64,000 bases of DNA. Source: an uncultured Lachnospiraceae bacterium. Its GTDB lineage: Bacteria > Bacillota > Clostridia > Lachnospirales > Lachnospiraceae. The notes beneath the pieces are model-generated. The model did no database searches. It saw only the letters and a program-made list of their open reading frames with translations, and had not been told where the DNA came from. The position numbers were made by a program, and so were the translations under genes. Of this stretch, positions 25,964-34,241 are shown in pieces (position 1 is the first letter of the stretch; each line of letters opens with the position of its first letter). Location: assembly GCA_947164605.1 (NCBI GenBank), contig CAMUXE010000004.1, positions 62,001-126,000 on the forward strand, written 5' to 3'.

Positions 25964-27605
25964 GATCTATCCTGATAGGGATTATATAATTGAACATATG
26001 TATGATGCTCTTAAAAATGGCTGGATTAAGGCATATTTTCAGCCTTTGGTAAGAACCTTGACAGAAGAGGTTTGTGGGGCAGAGACCCTTGCTAGATGGG
26101 AAGATCCTGTATATGGAACTATTAGTCCAGCCTTATTTATACCAATTTATGAGAAGACTAATGAAATCTACAAAATTGATCTGCTTATGGTAGAAGAGGC
26201 TTGCAAGGCCCTTAAATATCGTATGGAAAATGGCCTGCATGTCTACCCTTTATCTGTCAATTTTTCCAGATTAGATTTTATTAAGATTGACGTTGTATCA
26301 AACGTGAAAAAGATAGTTGAAAAATACAATATTGATCCTGCTTTAATAGATATTGAGATTACTGAAAGTGTACTCTCATTTGAAGGCGAGGATTTTAAGA
26401 AGATTATTCAAAGATTTCACGACAATGGACATAAGGTATGGATGGATGACTTTGGTTCAGGATATTCATCTCTAAATGTCCTTAATGATTATGATTTTGA
26501 TCTTTTAAAGATTGATATGAAGTTCATTTCAAACAAGAGCCAAAGATCCCAGATAATTCTTAGATCTATAATAGATATGGCTAAGAATATTGGTATAGTT
26601 ACCCTGGCTGAAGGAGTGGAGACAAAAGAAGATGTTGAGCTCTTAAAACAGTTTGGATGTGAGGTCTTACAGGGCTATTACTATTCAAGACCTCAGAGTA
26701 ATGAGGATTTGAGACTTTTCTTAAAGAAACAGGGAAGAAAGGTAGAAAAGACTCATTTGAAGAAATATTGGAAGGAAGTTGGCAAGGTCAATCTTTTTAG
26801 TTTTAATTCAGTTGAGTTGAATACCGATAATAATCGCATAAAGTCTCAGGTTCCTTTAGCTCTGATTCAGATGAATATTGAAGATAATAGCCTTCAATGT
26901 TACTATGTCAATAATGAGTACAATGAGGAGATGAAAAGAATAGACTTAGATAATCTAGACGTCTTCCTTGAAAATACGAATGAGACTGACAATGCTGTTA
27001 AAGAAATTATTATCAATCAGATATTGGAGGCTGAAAAGAGTAATAGAACTATAAGCAAGGATTATATCTTGTTTGATAAGTATTGCCACTTGACTATTAG
27101 GATTGTCGCTGAAATGCAGGACAGAATAATGTGTCTTGCAAGTTTCCTGTCTCTTAAAGAGCAGGATACAGCAGATAGGATTGAACATGTAATTGCTGGC
27201 AGTAAATATGCCCTCTCAGTTTTTAAGATTATTGGAGTTATATGCCCTGGTAATGACTCATCACAGACAATTTACTCAGCTGCAGCATTTGACCATGATT
27301 ATGGAAAGGTATCCTTAACTGCTGGCATAAATGAGTTTACAGAGACTATGATCTTTATCGATGATAAAGAGAGATATAAAGCTTTTATGGACATGGATTC
27401 TCTTGAAAAACGAATGAAGGAGAAGAACCAGACTTTTATTTCTTCGCCTTTTAGAATAAAGCATGATGATACTTATGAGACTGTCTTGATTAGAATATCT
27501 AAAGTCATTGAAAAAGGGGTTAAAAAATACATTTACAGCATGCTCAGCGCTGACAATGATGTAATCTATGATTTTGATAAGATGAATATGAGTTTTTTAA
27601 AATGA
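25929..27605 (+). CDS. EAL-domain c-di-GMP phosphodiesterase with C-terminal PAS-like region
   Basis: A 558-residue cytoplasmic protein. The EAL domain covers about residues 20-265. The signature reads ETL instead of EAL (CGAETLARWEDP, about 48) but keeps the metal-binding Glu; SVNFS, EITES, MDDFGSGYSSL (about 173), LKIDMKF, LAEGVET and LQGYYYS carry the other metal and catalytic residues, so hydrolysis of c-di-GMP is expected. Residues of about 290-558 appear to hold two diverged PAS-like modules (PLALIQMNIEDNSLQCYYVN; FIDDKERYKAFMDMDSLEKR). The start lies inside the end of the broken surface-protein gene, so translation may once have been coupled. Its stop overlaps the TMEM175 stub (ATGA). 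Confidence 0.88.
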   Translation: MLEEKIKTQENKIYPDRDYIIEHMYDALKNGWIKAYFQPLVRTLTEEVCGAETLARWEDPVYGTISPALFIPIYEKTNEIYKIDLLMVEEACKALKYRMENGLHVYPLSVNFSRLDFIKIDVVSNVKKIVEKYNIDPALIDIEITESVLSFEGEDFKKIIQRFHDNGHKVWMDDFGSGYSSLNVLNDYDFDLLKIDMKFISNKSQRSQIILRSIIDMAKNIGIVTLAEGVETKEDVELLKQFGCEVLQGYYYSRPQSNEDLRLFLKKQGRKVEKTHLKKYWKEVGKVNLFSFNSVELNTDNNRIKSQVPLALIQMNIEDNSLQCYYVNNEYNEEMKRIDLDNLDVFLENTNETDNAVKEIIINQILEAEKSNRTISKDYILFDKYCHLTIRIVAEMQDRIMCLASFLSLKEQDTADRIEHVIAGSKYALSVFKIIGVICPGNDSSQTIYSAAAFDHDYGKVSLTAGINEFTETMIFIDDKERYKAFMDMDSLEKRMKEKNQTFISSPFRIKHDDTYETVLIRISKVIEKGVKKYIYSMLSADNDVIYDFDKMNMSFLK

Positions 27606-27700
27606 TGGAAAAAGACAGGTTGGGTGCCTTTATAGACGCCATAATCGCAATTGTAATGACAATTATCTTCTTTTTCACAGTTTTTGCAAGAAAAAAATAG
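27602..27700 (+). pseudogene. Truncated TMEM175/DUF1211-type channel remnant
   Basis: A 32-codon frame overlaps the EAL stop. Its start, EKDRLGAFIDAIIAIVMTI, matches the first helix of the bacterial TMEM175 (DUF1211) potassium channel family from memory, including the conserved RxxAF-D pattern. It then ends with a short hydrophobic and basic tail. Full proteins have about 190 residues, so the rest is lost. A stand-alone small membrane peptide is possible but less likely. Confidence 0.6.
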
Positions 27701-27722
27701 ACAAGTAGATATTTGATGATTT

Positions 27723-27764
27723 GCCGCCTTAACGTGACTTTAGTCACGGGGGCGGCTTTTTTTT
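27723..27764 (+). terminator. Intrinsic terminator after the EAL gene
   Basis: GCCGCC (27723-27728) pairs with GGCGGC (27751-27756), with an inner CGTGACT / GTCACG stem, followed by eight T. Confidence 0.9.
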
Positions 27765-27795
27765 AAGTTTAGTATAAGACCTTGTAGGGACTTGA

Positions 27796-28385
27796 ATTTA
27801 CAACACAGCAGATACTTTCTTTGTGGCAAAGATTAATACTCAGGCATCTGCTGCTGTTGGTATTGTCTTTTCTTTAATGTCGGTAATCCAAGCGGTAGGC
27901 TTTGGCCTTGGAATGGAATCAGGAAGTCTTATCAGTAGGAGGCTTGGCTATGATAGGCATGACATCTGGAGGAATTCTTAACCTGTTTTTGGATCCAATC
28001 TTGATATTTAGTCTTAAATTCGGAATATCAGGGGCAGCGATTGCTACTATGATCAGCCAAATCTTTTCTTGTTTAGTGATGGCTTCCATATTTGTTCGTG
28101 GTCGCAGCATTGTCAATTTGAGAATCTCAAACATTAGTCTTGAAAAGGCACTGTATCTTGTATCATTTTTTCAATTGTAATATTATTTTTTAGAGTTCCT
28201 ATTATGGCCTGGTTCAGGGATGATCAAGAAGTTATAAGAATTGGTGCAGGAATGCTTTTATTCTTCCTGAGTTTTTTGGCTTGACTGGAATAGAGTCAAT
28301 TCAGGCCTTTTCTGATATTTTGACTTGCCTTATTTCTATTCCTTTCCAGATTGAATTTTTTAAAAAGCATCTCAGAAGCCTATAA
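27796..28385 (+). pseudogene. MATE-family multidrug efflux pump, heavily deleted pseudogene
   Basis: Several frames carry pieces of one MATE protein in order. IYNTADTFFVAKINTQASAA and FGLGMESGSLISRRLG (27796-27950) come from the first helices. After a deletion, MTSGGILNLFLDPILIFSLK and ISGAAIATMISQIF (27959-28180) come from the middle. RVPIMAWFRDDQEVIRIGAG follows near 28193, and LTGIESIQAFSDILTCLISI lies close to the 3' end. Frameshifts, stops and internal deletions leave less than half of the usual 450 residues. It has neither a start nor a ribosome site. Confidence 0.85.
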
Positions 28386-28424
28386 AATATGTATTATGGA
28401 CTTGCACATGTAAAAATAGTAGTG

Positions 28425-28453
28425 TTTACAGTTGAAGTTATATGTTATATAAT
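28425..28453 (+). promoter_or_regulatory. Promoter of the phospholipid operon
   Basis: TTTACA (28425-28430), a 17-base spacer and a perfect TATAAT (28448-28453), 52 bases upstream of the PAP2 gene. Confidence 0.82.
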
Positions 28454-28504
28454 TATCAATGTGTTTTCTATATTTGTGTATAGGATTTTATTGGGAGATA
28501 AAAG

Positions 28505-29233
28505 ATGAAAAAATTTATAAAGTTTTGTACTTGGTTGCTTCCGCTTTATGCATTGGCACCCATTGCTTTTGGAGTGGGCTTGAATGCTATCGGCTACTTT
28601 GGTACTCAGCATTTTATAGAATTTAATCATTATTATGATTTATCGCTTTCTGTAGATGAGAAAATTCCTTTTATTCCGGCCTTTATATATATTTACATTG
28701 GTGCCTATGTTCAGTGGATAATTGGCTTTCTTGTTGGATGTAGGGAAAATAAGGAATTCTGCTATAGAATTATGAGTGCTGAGACAATATCAAAATTGAT
28801 AACAATTATGTTTTTTTTATTGCTTCCGGCAACAATTGTGAGACCTGAGATAATGCCTCATAATTTCACTGAAAGACTTGTAAAATACGTATATATTGCA
28901 GATCCACCAACGAATCTTTTTCCATCAATTCATTGTTTAGAATCATGGTGCTGTACAAGGATAGCCTTTAAACAAAAAAAATTAGGCTCTTTTTATAAGG
29001 CACTTATGGCGATTTTAACTATACTGGTTTTTGGATCTGTTGTATTTGTTAAACAACACATGTTTATAGATATTTTTGGAGGCATTATAATTTTTGAATT
29101 AGGTATGTTGCTGACAAAAAAACATGATTTAAGACGTATATATAGTGCTATTGATGGAGCTGTTTTAACATTTATTAGATTTATCATCTTAATTTTTGGG
29201 AAAAAATCGGAAAAAGTAACTGGGGAGAATTAG
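28505..29233 (+). CDS. PAP2-family membrane lipid phosphatase
   Basis: A 242-residue integral membrane protein with about six helices. Acid-phosphatase (PAP2) motifs are visible: RP in IVRPEIMP, the central PSIH in NLFPSIHCLESW, and the last motif VFVKQHMFIDIFGG with the catalytic His and Asp. Such enzymes dephosphorylate lipid phosphates (phosphatidic acid, phosphatidylglycerophosphate or undecaprenyl pyrophosphate). Here it heads an operon with a flippase-like protein, pssA and psd, which points to glycerophospholipid metabolism. GGGAGA precedes the ATG, and the next gene starts one base after its stop. Confidence 0.87.
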   Translation: MKKFIKFCTWLLPLYALAPIAFGVGLNAIGYFGTQHFIEFNHYYDLSLSVDEKIPFIPAFIYIYIGAYVQWIIGFLVGCRENKEFCYRIMSAETISKLITIMFFLLLPATIVRPEIMPHNFTERLVKYVYIADPPTNLFPSIHCLESWCCTRIAFKQKKLGSFYKALMAILTILVFGSVVFVKQHMFIDIFGGIIIFELGMLLTKKHDLRRIYSAIDGAVLTFIRFIILIFGKKSEKVTGEN

Positions 29234-29234
29234 G

Positions 29235-30269
29235 ATGAAAAAGAAGGTAATATGGGCAATCGTCTCTCTATTATTAGCCTTTCTTAGTATAATTGCTGTG
29301 ATTGGACAGGCAGATAGTATTTCAATAGAAGAGCTGATTGGAGATGTCAAAAATGCTAATCCATTTTGGCTTACTATGGCTATTTGTGCTATGCTGGGAT
29401 TTATAGTTTTCGAGGGAGAGGCTATTAGGAGCATTTTAAAGCACGTAGGTTATAAGAGACATCATCTAGATGGCTTTGTATATGCAGCAGCTGATGTTTA
29501 TTTTTCAGCTATAACACCTTCTGCATCAGGAGGTCAGCCAGCAAGTGCCTACTTTATGATGAGAAGCGCTATTCCTGCTTCAGTTGCCACAGCGACTTTA
29601 ATACTCAATTTAATTATGTATACTTTGAGCATTGTGACAGTAGGCGCTATATGTGCAATTTTAGCTCCCAATCTGTTTTTGAATTTTAATATTATATCAA
29701 GGTTATTAATCATTTTTGGATATTCAATCATTATAATCTTTGCAAGTTCATTTTGCTTATTGCTCTTTAAGAGGTCTCTTCTTGAAGCAATAATCAAAAA
29801 AATATTTAGATTTTTAAGCCATTTAAAGTTGCTTAAAAATGTTGATGAGAAAATTGAAAAACTTGAAGTGACTATGGACCAGTATAAAAGCTGCGTTGAT
29901 GAGATGAGAAAGCATAAGAGGGTATTTATCTCATCTTATCTTTTTAACCTTGCTCAGAGGTTATCTCAGCTTTTGGTGCCTGTGTTTTTATATTTGGCAG
30001 CTGGCGGAGAAAAGACTAAAGCCTTCGATGTCTACGCTGTTCAGACTTATGTTTCGATTGGAGCCAACTGTATGCCTGTACCAGGCGGAATGGGCGTGAC
30101 AGACTATTTGATGATTGATGGTTTCAGAGGATTATTGGAAAATGACTTTGCTGTAAAACTTGAGCTTATGAGCAGAAGTTTATCCTTTTACATCTGTGTT
30201 TTGATTAGTTTTATTACAGTTATAATTGGATACAGCTTTTGCAAAAGGAAAGCTAATAAAGGGGAATGA
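29235..30269 (+). CDS. LPG_synthase_TM / UPF0104-type membrane protein
   Basis: A 344-residue protein with about eight membrane helices, matching the transmembrane (flippase-like) half of lysylphosphatidylglycerol synthase MprF: FSAITPSASGGQPASAYF, GANCMPVPGGMGVTDYLMID. The soluble aminoacyl-transferase half is absent, so it should not aminoacylate lipid by itself. The family is thought to move or bind lipids. Its place between a lipid phosphatase and pssA fits phospholipid handling. Its stop overlaps the region of the pssA start. Confidence 0.87.
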   Translation: MKKKVIWAIVSLLLAFLSIIAVIGQADSISIEELIGDVKNANPFWLTMAICAMLGFIVFEGEAIRSILKHVGYKRHHLDGFVYAAADVYFSAITPSASGGQPASAYFMMRSAIPASVATATLILNLIMYTLSIVTVGAICAILAPNLFLNFNIISRLLIIFGYSIIIIFASSFCLLLFKRSLLEAIIKKIFRFLSHLKLLKNVDEKIEKLEVTMDQYKSCVDEMRKHKRVFISSYLFNLAQRLSQLLVPVFLYLAAGGEKTKAFDVYAVQTYVSIGANCMPVPGGMGVTDYLMIDGFRGLLENDFAVKLELMSRSLSFYICVLISFITVIIGYSFCKRKANKGE

Positions 30270-30271
30270 TA

Positions 30272-30979
30272 ATGATAGGTTTTTTTGATTACTCGGTTTG
30301 GTTGACTTATATTTCTTTATTGTCAGCTACATTTGGCATAATGATTACATTACATGGTGGTGGACATCCGTTTATTGGAGTCTTTTTCCTCATGATAAGC
30401 GGTTTGTGCGATGCATTTGACGGTAGAGTTGCTAGAAGTAAGAAAAACAGAACAGAAACTCAGAAGGGCTTTGGTATTCAGATAGATTCTTTATCTGATC
30501 TTGTTGCTTTTGGCGTGCTTCCTGCATGTATAGGTCAGGCTATGGCCAGTGTGGGCCCTGGTATTTCTGGAGTTGAGAGACTTAGAATATCATATGGTAT
30601 GAAGAATTTTATGATTATCTTCATGCTTGTATCAATGCTATTCTATGTTCTTGCTGCTATGATAAGACTAGCTTATTTTAATGTGATTGAGGAAGAGAGA
30701 CAGAAGACAGAAGGCGGATGCAATAAGACATATATAGGTCTTCCAGTTACTGTTGCTGCTTTGATTTTCCCAACATTAATGCTCTTACAGTATATTATAC
30801 CTACTGATATCACGATACTTTACTTTATAGTACTCGACATCACAGCAATTTTATTTATTTCCAAATTTGATGTGGCAAAGCCGGGACTCAAGGGAATTCT
30901 TCTCATGGTAGGCGTCGGTCTCGTAGAGTTTATTTTGCTTTTGCTTTGTCTTTTATTGATTAGACATTTCCATATTTAA
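30272..30979 (+). CDS. pssA: CDP-diacylglycerol-serine O-phosphatidyltransferase
   Basis: The enzyme makes phosphatidylserine from CDP-diacylglycerol and serine. The CDP-alcohol phosphotransferase motif DxxDGxxAR...GxxxDxxxD is complete: CDAFDGRVARSKK, then GFGIQIDSLSD. The protein has about six membrane helices and 235 residues. ATG 30272 is preferred over ATG 30266 because AAAGGGG lies seven bases before it; 30266 would leave one base. It is followed by psd, so phosphatidylserine is converted onward to phosphatidylethanolamine. Confidence 0.92.
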   Translation: MIGFFDYSVWLTYISLLSATFGIMITLHGGGHPFIGVFFLMISGLCDAFDGRVARSKKNRTETQKGFGIQIDSLSDLVAFGVLPACIGQAMASVGPGISGVERLRISYGMKNFMIIFMLVSMLFYVLAAMIRLAYFNVIEEERQKTEGGCNKTYIGLPVTVAALIFPTLMLLQYIIPTDITILYFIVLDITAILFISKFDVAKPGLKGILLMVGVGLVEFILLLLCLLLIRHFHI

Positions 30980-30996
30980 GTTGGTTGGAGGTTGAT

Positions 30997-31812
30997 ATGT
31001 CCAAGAGTTTGGAGCTTTTATATAATACATATGCAGGAAGATATGCCTTAAAAGTTTTGACATCCAGACCTGTGTCTAAGATTGCAGGTAGCTTTTTGGA
31101 TTCTTATCTTTCGGTTGGCCTGATTGGTCCTTTTGTAAGGAATAATAGAATCAATCTTAAAGAGTGTGAGAAAAGAACTTACAGATCTTTTAACGAATTC
31201 TTTACAAGAAGGCTTAAAAAGGATGCAAGAAGTATTGATAGAAGAGATTCTAGCTTTATTTCGCCTTGTGATGGCCTTCTCAGTATATGGCCAATTGATA
31301 AGGACACAGTTTTGCCTATTAAGCAGTCAAAATATAGAGTTTCAGACCTTTTTGAGGACAAAAAACTAGCTTCTGAGTTTGAGAACGGTTTATGCTTTGT
31401 CTTTAGACTCTGTGTGAATCATTATCACAGATACATATACATAGATGACGGCTTTAAGAGTGATAATCACTTTATAGCTGGAAAACTCCACACTGTGAGA
31501 CCTATCGCTTTAAGACATGTTCCAGTATTCACTGAAAATTGTAGAGAGTATACCATCATGAATACAAAGAATTTTGGCAGAGTGGCTCAGATTGAAGTCG
31601 GCGCTATGCTTGTCGGAAAGATTGACAATTATGATCAAAAGGCTGAAATTAAGAGGGGCAAAGAGAAGGGAAAATTCCTCTATGGAGGTTCAACAATAAT
31701 TCTTCTTGTCAAGCCTGATAAGCTAAAAATTGAGTCTTCAATTCTAAGAAAGACTATGAATGGCTCTGAGTTTGAAGTTAAGATGGGCCAGAAAATAGCA
31801 AGTGCTATGTGA
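30997..31812 (+). CDS. psd: Phosphatidylserine decarboxylase
   Basis: The enzyme converts phosphatidylserine to phosphatidylethanolamine using a pyruvoyl group made by self-cleavage. The cleavage site is GGST (FLYGGSTIILL), a variant of LGST; the serine becomes the pyruvoyl. Other family marks are RSFNEFFTRRLK, SPCDG, RLCVNHYHRYIYID and the His of HTVRPIALRHV. GGAGG precedes ATG 30997; the upstream TTG 30985 contains part of that site. The 271-residue length fits the short PSD-II form. It is the last gene of the lipid operon. Confidence 0.93.
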   Translation: MSKSLELLYNTYAGRYALKVLTSRPVSKIAGSFLDSYLSVGLIGPFVRNNRINLKECEKRTYRSFNEFFTRRLKKDARSIDRRDSSFISPCDGLLSIWPIDKDTVLPIKQSKYRVSDLFEDKKLASEFENGLCFVFRLCVNHYHRYIYIDDGFKSDNHFIAGKLHTVRPIALRHVPVFTENCREYTIMNTKNFGRVAQIEVGAMLVGKIDNYDQKAEIKRGKEKGKFLYGGSTIILLVKPDKLKIESSILRKTMNGSEFEVKMGQKIASAM

Positions 31813-31876
31813 TTTAAAAAAGACAAAAGGGCATAATACCTAAAGAAATGGCATAAAGAGGAATATAGAAGAAAAT

Positions 31877-31932
31877 AATTAAAGAAATACAATTAAAGAA
31901 ATACAATTAAAGGAAAAAATTAAAGAAATTTA
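31877..31932. repeat. Four tandem 14-bp AT-rich repeats
   Basis: AATTAAAGAAATAC at 31877 and 31891, with variants at 31905 and 31919. Non-coding, between psd and its terminator. Confidence 0.8.
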
Positions 31933-31939
31933 ATTAGAT

Positions 31940-31976
31940 AAAAGCCCTATTACAAGCATGTAATGGGGCTTTTCTT
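31940..31976 (+). terminator. Terminator of the phospholipid operon
   Basis: AAAAGCCCTATTAC (31940-31953) pairs with GTAATGGGGCTTTT (31960-31973), with one G-T pair and a 6-base loop. The T-rich end lies within the stem. Confidence 0.8.
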
Positions 31977-32060
31977 AATCTTGCTTTATGAGTCTTGCTT
32001 TATTAATCTTGCTTTATCAATCTTGCTTTATTGTTCTTGCTTTATCAATCTTGTTTTTTT
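31977..32060. repeat. Six tandem 14-bp repeats
   Basis: Units of AATCTTGCTTTATC type start at 31977, 31991, 32005, 32019, 32033 and 32047, and the last is degenerate. They begin straight after the operon terminator. With the remnant at 32082 and a T-rich stretch, they fill the non-coding interval 31813-32501; apart from a -10-like TATAAT at 32433 I see nothing else certain there. Confidence 0.88.
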
Positions 32061-32081
32061 AATCTCCTGTCTCGACCTTCT

Positions 32082-32192
32082 TTATATCCCGTCTTTTTGT
32101 TTATCCTTTGATACGAAGTGAAAGTGCCAACCGTTGGTGTTGAGCTTATCCATATAATTAGGACAGTAAAGACCTACTAATATTAGAATTGA
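32082..32192 (-). pseudogene. Acetolactate decarboxylase (budA) remnant
   Basis: On the minus strand a 36-codon frame reads ILVGLYCPNYMDKLNTNGWH, then FHFVSKDKQKDG and a stop. This is the central part of alpha-acetolactate decarboxylase (compare the family's GF-CP-YM-G-N-PGWHLHFIS-D), which contains the zinc-binding His residues. No other part of the gene is recognisable on either side, so only a relic is left. Confidence 0.6.
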
Positions 32193-32501
32193 CAACTTTG
32201 CCGCAGGAAGTTAGACAAGTTAAAGCAAAAAGACAGGCTAAAGCTTTTATAGATGATGATTTAAAAATGCTATTAGATGCAAATTTGTTTTTTTTTTTTT
32301 TCTTGGGCTATAAAAATTTTTTATCATATGAAAACCTCGATTTTTTTGTGAATTTAGTAATATTTTACACTATTTTTTATAAATTAGCATATAGTTATAG
32401 CAATTTTTTCATTTGATTGCCCTGGCAAATGCTATAATATAACAAAAAAATACTTTGAAAGTACTTATTTTTGGAAGAGCGGAAAGTATGAGGGAAGACA
32501 T

Positions 32502-34241
32502 ATGAGTATAGACAAACTAACAAGTGAGATGCAATATATGCTGACGCATTCGCCAGTCCCTATTGCGGTATATCAATTTATTGACGGTAAAATAGTGACT
32601 ATTGTTATTTCCAAAGGCTTTATAGAAGAATTTGGATATGAAAATGAAGAGGATGCTCTTAATGTCATGAATCATGATATGTACATAGATGCACATCCTG
32701 ATGATGTGGCGAGAGTGGCTGATTTGGCTTTGAAATTTGCTACAGAAGGCGGTACATATTCTGCAGTATATCGCAATAAGACAAAATTCCAGTCTGATTA
32801 TCATATTATTCATGCTACGGGTAATCATTACTATACAGCTAATGGTGATAGATATGCCATTGTATGGTATTTAGATGAAACTAAGGACTTGAATGAAGAG
32901 TTTTCGCTCGCTGAAAAACTCTTGTCGGAGAATCTTAAGTCAAATGTTGAGTTTGAATCAAAGTTAAGAAAAATTAAATATGATGATTTGACAGGAGTTC
33001 CAGGCAATGTGTATTTTATGCAGAAGGCAAAGGAATTCTATGACAAATTAGATGAAAGTGGTCAAAAGAAGGTATCGCTTTATATTGATATGTCAAATCT
33101 TAAACTTTTTAACCATAAATATGGCTTTTATGAGGGTAACAAACTTATTCAAGCCTTGGCAAAGCTGATAAGAAAATATTTTGGCTATGATAACTGCGGT
33201 AGATTTGGAGCAGATCATTTTGGAGTTGCCACTACATATACAGGACTTGATACAAAACTTAAGTCATTTTTAGATGAAGCTTCTCATATGAATGATGGCA
33301 AGACCTTGCCAGTAAGAATCGGTATCTATGTATTTGACGATAACAAGGATGAACTTGAAATTGCTTTTGATAAGGCAAAAATTGCGGCAGACTCCATAAA
33401 AGGAACCTTTTACTCGTCTTATAAGTACTTTGATGAGAATATGAATACTGAGAATGAGATGAAGGAATATGTTCTCAGTAGCTTCTCTGAAGCACTTGAA
33501 AAAAAGTGGATTAATATATATGTTCAGCCAATAGTTTCAGCTTCAAGTGGCATGACTTGTGATGAGGAAGCTTTGGCTAGATGGATTGATCCTAATTTAG
33601 GCATGATAGGTCCTGATGTTTTTATTCCGGTTTTAGAGGATGCAGGGCTATTATTTAAGCTAGATTTGTATATAGTTGATAGAATTATTTATTATCTTAA
33701 ACTTAAGATGGAAGCTGGACTAGAGCTTGTCCCTATATCTGTCAATCTGTCTGAAAAGGATTTTATAAACTGTGATATGCTCTGTGAAATTAAGAAAAGA
33801 ATGGACGAGAATGGTCTAGACTTATCTTTGTTGACTTTGGAGATTACTGAGAGAAGTATAGGAAAGAATCCGGAACTCCTCAAAGGAATAGTTTCAAAAT
33901 CCCATGAGCTTGGATTTAAGGTCTGGTTAGATGATTTTGGCAGCGAGTATTCTTCACTCAATATTCTCAATGATTTTGATTTTGACCTGATTAAGCTTGA
34001 TATGAAGTTTTTGAGAAAGATGGTCTTATCAAAGAAGAGCAAGGTTATAATTGCAAATATTCTTGAATTAGCATTGAAATTGGGCGTTGATACAGTTGCG
34101 GAAGGCGTTGAAGCAAAAGAACAGGCTGAATTTCTCAGGGATAATGCCTGCGTTAAATTCCAGGGTTATCTCTACAGTAAGCCTCAGGATATAAAGAAGC
34201 TAATAGACTGGTACAAAAACGGAGAATTAAATGGCAATTAA
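32502..34241 (+). CDS. PAS - degenerate GGDEF - EAL protein
   Basis: A 579-residue cytoplasmic protein. Residues of about 10-130 are a PAS-like sensor. Residues of about 150-300 form a GGDEF fold whose active loop reads GADHF (RFGADHFG, about 234), so cyclase activity should be lost and it may bind GTP as a regulator. Residues of about 320-570 form an EAL domain with intact residues: DEEALARW (about 353), SVNLS, LEITERS, LDDFGSEYSSL (about 475), LIKLDMKF, VAEGVEA, FQGYLYS. It should be a c-di-GMP phosphodiesterase. The 3' end overlaps the next gene by 11 bases. A TATAAT at 32433 is the only promoter hint. Confidence 0.88.
   Translation: MSIDKLTSEMQYMLTHSPVPIAVYQFIDGKIVTIVISKGFIEEFGYENEEDALNVMNHDMYIDAHPDDVARVADLALKFATEGGTYSAVYRNKTKFQSDYHIIHATGNHYYTANGDRYAIVWYLDETKDLNEEFSLAEKLLSENLKSNVEFESKLRKIKYDDLTGVPGNVYFMQKAKEFYDKLDESGQKKVSLYIDMSNLKLFNHKYGFYEGNKLIQALAKLIRKYFGYDNCGRFGADHFGVATTYTGLDTKLKSFLDEASHMNDGKTLPVRIGIYVFDDNKDELEIAFDKAKIAADSIKGTFYSSYKYFDENMNTENEMKEYVLSSFSEALEKKWINIYVQPIVSASSGMTCDEEALARWIDPNLGMIGPDVFIPVLEDAGLLFKLDLYIVDRIIYYLKLKMEAGLELVPISVNLSEKDFINCDMLCEIKKRMDENGLDLSLLTLEITERSIGKNPELLKGIVSKSHELGFKVWLDDFGSEYSSLNILNDFDFDLIKLDMKFLRKMVLSKKSKVIIANILELALKLGVDTVAEGVEAKEQAEFLRDNACVKFQGYLYSKPQDIKKLIDWYKNGELNGN

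Noticed and set aside
31977-32060. CRISPR array
   Set aside because: 14-bp units are directly adjacent with no spacers and no cas genes nearby.
32189-32416. A 75-codon open frame starting TTG
   Set aside because: The second half is a run of Phe from a T-rich tract, there is no ribosome site, and it adjoins the budA relic; at most another remnant.
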